Notes under the pieces: model-generated
Seen by the model: the letters and a program-made list of their open reading frames with translations, nothing else
The model's database searches: none
Told to the model about the DNA's origin: nothing
Translations under genes and position numbers: made by a program
DNA from: PUPG01 sp964463915
GTDB taxonomy: Bacteria > Bacteroidota > Bacteroidia > Bacteroidales > UBA7960
Length of the DNA: 6,283 nt
Assembly: GCA_964463915.1 (NCBI GenBank)
Contig: CAYXEH010000081.1
Location: forward strand, 1-6,283
Reading direction: 5' to 3'
Shown here: one piece after another, positions 1 through 4,629 of the stretch
Layout: each line of letters begins with the position of its first letter
Numbering within the stretch: the first letter of the stretch is position 1

Positions 1-52
1 GCGCGCGTCGTTCGGGACGACGAGGTCGGAGGTTCGAATCCTCTCACCCCGA
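1..52 (+). tRNA. tRNA-Pro (anticodon CGG), 3' part only
   Basis: This is the 3' portion of a proline tRNA; its 5' acceptor strand and D arm lie before the window. The anticodon stem is CGTCG (6-10) paired with CGACG (18-22) around the loop TTCGGGA, giving anticodon CGG at 13-15. A short variable loop follows, then the T arm GGAGG-TTCGAAT-CCTCT (28-44), the 3' acceptor strand CACCCCG (45-51) and discriminator A52. CCA is not encoded (the next bases are CAA), so it would be added after transcription. The anticodon arm and T arm closely resemble bacterial tRNA-Pro as I remember it. Confidence 0.93.
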
Positions 53-188
53 CAACTGGGCACAAAGCCCTGCTGCGTCAGCAGCAAGGGACGAAATAAA
101 AAAAGAAAACACAAGCTCGCTTAATGTTTTCTTTTTTTATTTCGGACCGTCTGTGAGCAAAGCGAACAAGGGCTTTATGCCCAGTTGT
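52..188. repeat. 137-bp long-arm imperfect palindrome between tRNA-Pro and ssrA
   Basis: The outer arms 52-71 and 169-188 are inverted copies, 19 of 20 bases matching (mismatch at 63/177). The inner arms 92-111 and 125-144 are a perfect 20-bp inverted repeat rich in A on one side and T on the other, with a 13-nt loop. Between outer and inner arms the left side carries its own hairpin, CTGCTG-cgt-CAGCAG (71-85), and the right side is unpaired. It may act as a bidirectional terminator for the tRNA transcript, since the inner stem contains seven-base A and T runs. It could also be a small palindromic (MITE- or REP-like) element. The left arm starts on the tRNA discriminator base. No coding sequence is visible in it. 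Confidence 0.85.
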
Positions 189-270
189 AACCTCCCCCAA
201 TAAGGATCACTGAAAGTAATCCTTTCATCGCTTCATAAAAACCATCCTGCCATTTTTTCAGTAAAACACT
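189..270. other. short non-coding spacer before the ssrA promoter
   Basis: No gene is visible here. The only structure is a weak 6-bp inverted repeat, AAGGAT (202-207) with ATCCTT (219-224), around an 11-nt loop. It has no T-run after it, so I do not call it a terminator. Confidence 0.5.
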
Positions 271-304
271 TTTCACCATATTTGGTACATTTTTTGTACC
301 TTTG
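271..304 (+). promoter_or_regulatory. Bacteroidota-type promoter for ssrA
   Basis: TACCTTTG at 297-304 matches the Bacteroidota -7 consensus TAnnTTTG exactly. A TTTC at 271-274 lies 22 nt upstream, within the usual 17-23 nt spacing for the -33 TTTG box, with one mismatch. A perfect TTTG at 281-284 is only 12 nt away, which is too close. Transcription would begin near 310-312, about ten bases before the mature tmRNA 5' end, consistent with RNase P trimming. The -7 box shares bases with a perfect dyad, GGTACA-TTTTT-TGTACC (284-300). Confidence 0.7.
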
Positions 305-321
305 TATATGCAATTCCAAGC

Positions 322-692
322 GGGGCTGATTTGGATTAGACAGCAGGTTGAGTGGAAATGTAAGCATGCCGAGCGTGGTGAATGTAGCTCGTTAATATCA
401 CGTCACACAGCCTATAAACGGCAACAATAACTATGCAATGGCTGCCTAGCAGAAGCTGCTAGCACCATTTGTTTCCCGGGAAGCCTTGCCTGACGGCGTC
501 CCCAAGGAAACATCAGAAAAAGCCAGGCTAAGCTGCGTACCGCCCTGATACACGGTCGAAAACCCACAAGGGCTCAGGTGTTGAATAGGGTCGTCTTCTC
601 CCGGTTCAACACTGAAAGCAAACTGAAGGCTAAGCATGTAGAAAGCATTTTTGCTGCTTGTTTGGACGAGGGTTCAAATCCCTCCAGCTCCA
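322..692 (+). ncRNA. ssrA: tmRNA (transfer-messenger RNA), one-piece form
   Basis: This RNA rescues ribosomes stalled on broken mRNAs: it acts first as an alanyl-tRNA and then as a template for a degradation tag. The 5' end GGGGCTG (322-328) pairs with CAGCTCC (685-691), and the third pair is the G-U wobble that alanyl-tRNA synthetase recognises. The discriminator is A692. The T arm is GAGGG-TTCAAAT-CCCTC near the 3' end. The tag frame runs from GGC at 420 to the TAG at 447-449 and encodes G-N-N-N-Y-A-M-A-A. The stop codon sits in a perfect 7-bp hairpin (446-452/456-462), the expected helix-5 arrangement, followed by the pseudoknot region. CCA is not encoded. The length of about 371 nt is normal. 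Apparent ORFs across this stretch on both strands are spurious. Confidence 0.96.
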
Positions 693-698
693 CAAATA

Positions 699-731
699 AA
701 TCCTGTAATCGACCGATTGCAGGATTTTTTT
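699..731 (+). terminator. intrinsic terminator of ssrA
   Basis: AATCCTGTAATC (699-710) pairs with GATTGCAGGATT (715-726), one pair being a T-G wobble, over a 4-nt loop. The T-run continues to 731. It begins seven bases after the tmRNA discriminator base, where the ssrA transcript should end. Confidence 0.92.
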
Positions 732-1032
732 GTGACACTTTCCTTTTTTTCGGCACATCTCCAAAACCGGACAAATATTCAGTTTTTATACTGCTCCCGT
801 AAGCGGGCAAAATGCCCCCAAACGTACACCATCCACAATCGATCATTTTTTGTAGTTAAATTGGCGTTTTTTGTTGTTGATTAAATATTATTGTATATTT
901 GTTTGAGGAATGTTACTTACTTTTTGAAATAAATAAGAATATACTTATATTTATATATGTTAACACAGATCACTTAACTCATATATTATTCATACTTATC
1001 CTCGATGATAAACCAAAAACAAATGCGGCCCC
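732..1032. other. AT-rich intergenic region and leader of the kinase gene
   Basis: No convincing gene is present on either strand. The stretch holds two overlapping small hairpins, CCCG-taag-CGGG (796-807) and GGGCA-aaa-TGCCC (805-817), which cannot form together. It also holds the promoter at 870-901. Assuming a start near 907, the leader is about 125 nt, very AT-rich, and contains ATACTTAT twice (941-948 and 992-999). I see no riboswitch fold. No Shine-Dalgarno sequence precedes the ATG at 1033, as is usual in Bacteroidota. Confidence 0.6.
870..901 (+). promoter_or_regulatory. Bacteroidota housekeeping promoter for the kinase-regulator operon
   Basis: TTTG at 870-873 (-33 box) and TATATTTG at 894-901 (-7 box, TAnnTTTG) are both exact matches and are separated by 20 nt, within the known 17-23 nt range. 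Transcription should start near 907. This is the best promoter match in the window and suggests the two-component genes are made by the primary sigma factor, not by their own sigma-54 pathway. Confidence 0.8.
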
Positions 1033-2586
1033 ATGGACATTTCATTACACGAGGAGATTAGCAAATATAAAGCGGCTTTTTTTCAAAATTCCAGGCCCAT
1101 GGGGCAGATCCTGTGTGATGCGGACATGCGTATCACCGGGTGGGATAACGAGACCGAATCCTTGCTTGGTTCCGTGTGTGAAGAGATGGTTGGTCAACAT
1201 ATAGGTAATTGTCTGGATCAAGACTGCAGGGACAACATTTTAAGTATACTGGATGAACACAAGACCTTTGCCGAGTATCCCATCACTTTTCCCAGGGTTC
1301 AATTCAGAAAAGAAAACGGGCCGATTTATTGCAACTGGATCATTTTAATCACCCGCAAGGAGAATCAAATCACCGGTTTCCTTTCGTTTATTGAAGAAGC
1401 CTTTCATCCTGGCGAAGCTTTCTACTCGGCTTATTCCGGAAAGCAACTCCACTTACCCCCTCATACATCGTTCAATCTGATTTTTGACAACTCCGCCAAC
1501 AGCTTCTCGTACATCAGCCCCGACTTTGCCCGTACCATCGCTCCATTTATAGACCTGGAGAGTATGGCGACAACCCTCTTTGCACACGTCTCAGAGCAGG
1601 ACCGGTTACGTACCATTAAACACTTCAGAACAAACAATCAACACAACCGACAAATTAATACTGCTTTTCTTTTCCATCTTTCCCCGGGCATCACCCGGCA
1701 TCTGAATATTACAGGTCTTTGTATTCACACAAATAATCTCCACCTCTTTGCGCTCCATGCGAAAATTATAAACAATCAGCCGGTAAACGGAAAGTCAGTC
1801 CGAAAGACAACCCATCAGAATCAGGGGTTTGATCATTCATTTTTCGAATACGACCATCGCTCACAGAGCGAATTACTTGGAGAATTGACCTCAGGCGTGC
1901 TGCACGAGCTGAATCAACCCATCGGGTTGGTACAGATCATCCTGGACAATCTCAGAATAAAACTACAGGCCGGCAATCTCGAAACTGATTACCTGACCAA
2001 CAAATTGGAACTGATTAGGGAGAGCACCGCCCGCATGAATGAACTGATTCAGGAGGTCAAGATATTCCGGCGCGACCTTAAAGGCAAAGAAACATCGCTT
2101 ATTGACCTAAACATACCGGTCAGGAGGGTCTTTGATTTCTTCAGGATAAACCTGATCAACAGTCAGATCCACCTAAGCCTGAGCCTGCAGCCTGACCTTC
2201 CACCCATTATGGGTAATGAAAAATGGATCTCAACCATTGTCACCAATCTCCTGGTAAATGCAAAGCATTCACTTAACCGCAAAAGCAAACTCAAAATGAC
2301 ATCCTCATTTACCAAAGAGATCAAGGTATATACCTGGCTGGAGGATAATCAGATCATTATGGAGTTCTGGGACAACGGGATGGGGATCAAGAAAAAACAC
2401 CTCAATCTGATCTTTGACCCCTATTTTTCCACCAAGAGCCACGAAGGCACCGGGATCGGCCTGGCCATTGTCAGGCGCTACCTCGAACAACTCGATGCAA
2501 CAATCGAAGTGGAATCTGCCGCAAGGGTTTTTGCCAAATTCCGCCTGACTTTTCCTTTACTTGTAAATGCAAATAAGAACAACTAG
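1033..2586 (+). CDS. PAS-containing sensor histidine kinase, soluble, NtrB/AtoS-like
   Basis: This 517-residue protein is the sensor kinase of a two-component system; it should autophosphorylate on histidine and pass the phosphate to the regulator encoded next to it. An N-terminal PAS-like domain spans about residues 10-125, and a second, divergent PAS-like region about 140-250. The dimerisation/phosphoacceptor helix carries HELNQP with H291. The ATPase domain shows N405/N409 in the N box, DNGMGI at 447-452 (G1), FDPYFSTK at 461-468 (F box) and GTGIGL at 472-477 (G2). The whole catalytic core is intact. No signal peptide or membrane helix is visible, so it probably senses a cytoplasmic cue. 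Such PAS-HisKA-HATPase kinases commonly pair with NtrC-type regulators, as here. The signal cannot be read from the sequence. The ATG at 1033 is chosen because the PAS domain begins soon after it; no Shine-Dalgarno motif helps. Confidence 0.93.
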   Translation: MDISLHEEISKYKAAFFQNSRPMGQILCDADMRITGWDNETESLLGSVCEEMVGQHIGNCLDQDCRDNILSILDEHKTFAEYPITFPRVQFRKENGPIYCNWIILITRKENQITGFLSFIEEAFHPGEAFYSAYSGKQLHLPPHTSFNLIFDNSANSFSYISPDFARTIAPFIDLESMATTLFAHVSEQDRLRTIKHFRTNNQHNRQINTAFLFHLSPGITRHLNITGLCIHTNNLHLFALHAKIINNQPVNGKSVRKTTHQNQGFDHSFFEYDHRSQSELLGELTSGVLHELNQPIGLVQIILDNLRIKLQAGNLETDYLTNKLELIRESTARMNELIQEVKIFRRDLKGKETSLIDLNIPVRRVFDFFRINLINSQIHLSLSLQPDLPPIMGNEKWISTIVTNLLVNAKHSLNRKSKLKMTSSFTKEIKVYTWLEDNQIIMEFWDNGMGIKKKHLNLIFDPYFSTKSHEGTGIGLAIVRRYLEQLDATIEVESAARVFAKFRLTFPLLVNANKNN

Positions 2587-2596
2587 TTTATACCTT

Positions 2597-3994
2597 ATGA
2601 ATAACAAATTACAGATTCTGGTTTTAGATGACGAAAAGAGTTTCAGAAATGAGCTGGTCGATTATTTTCAGGCCAGGGGCCATGAACCCTATCCCGCCGG
2701 AAAACCTTCTGAAGCTTTTCATATACTAAACAGTACCAATATCGACATTGCCCTTGTGGATATTATTTTGCCGGAAATGAGTGGCCTGGAAGTAATGGAG
2801 AAACTGAGAGAAGAGCACCCGGGCGTTTCCACCATTGCCATTACCGGACATGGCGACATGACCACGGTGATCAATACCTTGCGGGCCGGGGCGGTAGATT
2901 TTCTCAGTAAGCCATTTGGGCTGTCCGACATGGACAATGTGATTAAGCGAACAACCAACTACCTGGAATTGCAGCGTCATCTGAGTGAAACCGACCTGAA
3001 TTACAATGAAGCCAAAAAGGCCCTGAAAAAACAAACCAATATTGAAATTATCGGCTCAAGCCAACCCATCAAGGAGGTGTTGGACCTTGTGGCTAAAGTA
3101 AGCCAGACGGATTCCACCACAGTGCTGATCACCGGTGAGAGTGGCACCGGCAAGGAACTTGTGGCACGCTGCATTCATGCAATGAGCAGCAGGAAAGACA
3201 ATTTCTTTCATTCAGTTAACTGTTCAGCCATTCCGGAAACCTTGTTTGAAAGTGAATTTTTCGGTCATAGTAAAGGAGCCTTCACCGATGCCCGTCAGAA
3301 TACCGAGGGATGGTTTGAGATCTCCCAGCACGGCACCCTTTTCCTGGATGAAATAGGTGAATTGCCCTTGAATATCCAGGCTAAATTTCTAAGGGTATTG
3401 GACGATAAAGTGATCAGCAAAATAGGCACAAAGAAAGAGATCAGCCTTGACCTGCGGATCGTGGCGGCCACCAACCAGAACCTGGAAAAAATGGTAGAGG
3501 AAAAGACCTTTCGCATTGACCTTTTCCATCGCCTGAACTCTTTTGTCATCCATGTTCCCCCGTTAAGGGAACGCAGGGAGGACATCCCTGAACTGATCAA
3601 TTTTTTTGTAAAACAGTTTAGTGACAAGTTTGGAAAAGATATCCGGAAAATTGACAGAGACATTTTTGAGAAAATGCAAACCTACCACTTCCCGGGTAAC
3701 GTCAGAGAGCTGAAGAACATCATTGAACGGGCCATGATCATATGCGAAGGCAAGCACCTTCAGTTAAAGCACCTGTTTGCGACCAAGAATATCAATAATT
3801 CCGCCAAAACGCAGCTTTTCAACAGCCAGGAACTGGACCTGGAAAAACTGGAAAGAAAAGCCATTACCCAGGCCCTCCACCTTTGCAAGTTCAATAAGTC
3901 AAAAACCGCAAAGTTGCTGAATATTTCCAGGCAATCACTGGATCGCCGTATAGAAAAGTTCCACATCACCGAAGACCATCCTGCAGACAGATAA
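2597..3994 (+). CDS. NtrC-family sigma-54-dependent response regulator
   Basis: This 465-residue protein is a full-length activator with three domains. The receiver (about 4-120) has acidic residues D11/D12, phosphoacceptor D55, T83 and K105-P106. The AAA+ sigma-54 interaction domain (about 152-380) has Walker A GESGTGKE at 180-187, the sigma-54 contact loop GAFTDA at 227-232, Walker B with D251-E252, arginine-finger candidates R306 and R312, and PGNVREL at 366-372. A Fis-type helix-turn-helix lies at about 415-456. It should bind upstream dyads and remodel sigma-54 polymerase using ATP once phosphorylated by the kinase encoded upstream. The contact loop has D where NtrC has G. I chose the ATG at 2597, 10 nt after the kinase stop, because residue 5 onward aligns with the first receiver strand; an in-frame ATG at 2567 would add ten residues and overlap the kinase gene by 20 nt. 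Confidence 0.95.
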   Translation: MNNKLQILVLDDEKSFRNELVDYFQARGHEPYPAGKPSEAFHILNSTNIDIALVDIILPEMSGLEVMEKLREEHPGVSTIAITGHGDMTTVINTLRAGAVDFLSKPFGLSDMDNVIKRTTNYLELQRHLSETDLNYNEAKKALKKQTNIEIIGSSQPIKEVLDLVAKVSQTDSTTVLITGESGTGKELVARCIHAMSSRKDNFFHSVNCSAIPETLFESEFFGHSKGAFTDARQNTEGWFEISQHGTLFLDEIGELPLNIQAKFLRVLDDKVISKIGTKKEISLDLRIVAATNQNLEKMVEEKTFRIDLFHRLNSFVIHVPPLRERREDIPELINFFVKQFSDKFGKDIRKIDRDIFEKMQTYHFPGNVRELKNIIERAMIICEGKHLQLKHLFATKNINNSAKTQLFNSQELDLEKLERKAITQALHLCKFNKSKTAKLLNISRQSLDRRIEKFHITEDHPADR

Positions 3995-4249
3995 TCCACC
4001 CCCTATACTCATAGCTGATTGCCTGTACCTCCTTCTGCTTCACCCACCCGGTGTTTTTATAAAGATTGACCACAAATTGACACCAGCCCGAATCCGGTCA
4101 TTTCCATGATTAAGTCCCAGCCCGACCGGATAGGCTTGCGACTCTTTTCCTTTCCTGATATATGACAGCCCGTTTCCGGACACTGTCAGGATGAATTATT
4201 ATGGCCATCCTAAATTACAATCCCCTGACTCAGGGCTTTTTAAGACAAA
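3995..4249. promoter_or_regulatory. candidate enhancer (activator-binding) region with dyads and direct repeats
   Basis: No gene is visible in this gap. It contains ATTGAC twice, 11 bp apart (4065-4070, 4076-4081). A perfect 8-bp inverted repeat, ATCCGGTC (4092-4099) with GACCGGAT (4124-4131), has a 24-nt spacer. A 9-bp direct repeat CCAGCCCGA occurs at 4083-4091 and 4117-4125, with a third partial copy AGCCCG at 4167-4172; each copy is followed within three bases by CCGG. A 6-bp dyad, TGACAG (4163-4168) with CTGTCA (4183-4188), has a 14-nt spacer. The dyads lie about 88-184 bp before the predicted sigma-54 start, the usual distance for NtrC-type binding sites. That the adjacent regulator binds here is inference. 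Confidence 0.5.
4223..4241 (+). terminator. short hairpin with T-run, possible end of the kinase-regulator transcript
   Basis: CCCTGACTCAGGG (4223-4235) is a perfect small palindrome able to form a 5-bp stem with a 3-nt loop, followed by CTTTTT. It would end the upstream operon about 230 nt after the regulator stop and just before the sigma-54 promoter. The stem is short, and the symmetry could equally be a protein-binding site. Confidence 0.35.
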
Positions 4250-4266
4250 GGGCACGATAATGGCAT
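4250..4266 (+). promoter_or_regulatory. candidate sigma-54 (-24/-12) promoter
   Basis: The 17 bases GGGCACGATAATGGCAT align with the sigma-54 consensus TGGCACG-N4-TTGCAT with two mismatches (first base and second base of the -12 box). The invariant GG (4251-4252) and GC (4263-4264) are separated by exactly ten bases. The predicted start is near 4276, leaving an 18-nt leader before the ATG at 4294. Its position behind an NtrC-type activator gene and upstream dyads strengthens the call. No TAnnTTTG element is seen in the gap. Confidence 0.6.
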
Positions 4267-4293
4267 AAAACTCCATTGAATAAATGGACATCC

Positions 4294-4629
4294 ATGAAGA
4301 TTATCATCATCGGACATAAAGGAAATGAAGAGATTCGCAGCCTCAATGAGGCCGGGGAAGGCTCGTTTACCATTGTATCAACCGTCCGGGCAGCCATCCG
4401 TACGTTGCATGAAACCCGGGAAGATGCCATGGCCATGATTATCGATGACAATCCTGAAGCCTTCTATTCCATGTTCCGTCAGCTCAAGCAATTTGAACAT
4501 TCTGTGCAACTGTTGCTGCTTGACTCTTCACGCAGATATTATATGGTGGCCGACAATGGAATGGAAAACGCCATTGTTTATCACATACCCGTTAAACCAG
4601 AGAAAAAACAAAAAAAAGTCAGGATATGA
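4294..4629 (+). CDS. stand-alone degenerate receiver-like protein
   Basis: I do not recognise a named family for this 111-residue protein. Its pattern of strands resembles a CheY-type receiver: hydrophobic strands at about 2-6, 25-29, 45-50, 71-76 and 93-97. D51 ends strand 3, S79 follows strand 4 and K101-P102 follows strand 5. The spacing D51-S79-K101 (28 and 22) equals D55-T83-K105 in the regulator encoded upstream. The acidic pair expected after strand 1 is replaced by G7-H8, so normal Mg2+-dependent phosphorylation is doubtful. The tail is basic (KPEKKQKKVR) and there is no output domain. It may be a pseudo-receiver that binds a partner or titrates the kinase (inference). The ATG at 4294 is preferred to an in-frame TTG at 4276, which coincides with the predicted transcription start. 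Its stop overlaps the next start (ATGA). Confidence 0.8.
   Translation: MKIIIIGHKGNEEIRSLNEAGEGSFTIVSTVRAAIRTLHETREDAMAMIIDDNPEAFYSMFRQLKQFEHSVQLLLLDSSRRYYMVADNGMENAIVYHIPVKPEKKQKKVRI

Noticed and set aside
446..884. Several short open frames on both strands across the tmRNA and its terminator
   Set aside because: The DNA is fully explained by ssrA pairing, tag frame and terminator; none of the predicted peptides looks protein-like.
941..999. ATACTTAT repeated at 941-948 and 992-999 in the kinase leader
   Set aside because: Eight-base repeats in very AT-rich DNA are expected by chance and there is no further symmetry.
899..1204. Plus-strand open frame of 101 codons across the kinase leader and start
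   Set aside because: It overlaps the well-supported kinase in another frame, begins in AT-rich leader sequence and its product has no domain-like pattern.
2567..2596. Upstream ATG at 2567 as the response regulator start
   Set aside because: It would add ten residues before the conserved first receiver strand and overlap the kinase gene by 20 nt; the ATG at 2597 fits the family better, though 2567 cannot be excluded.
3295..3663. Minus-strand open frame of 122 codons inside the response regulator gene
   Set aside because: It is a shadow of the AAA+ domain coding sequence; the plus frame has every expected motif.
4276..4293. TTG at 4276 as start of the receiver-like gene
   Set aside because: It coincides with the predicted sigma-54 transcription start, and the ATG at 4294 begins directly at the first predicted strand.
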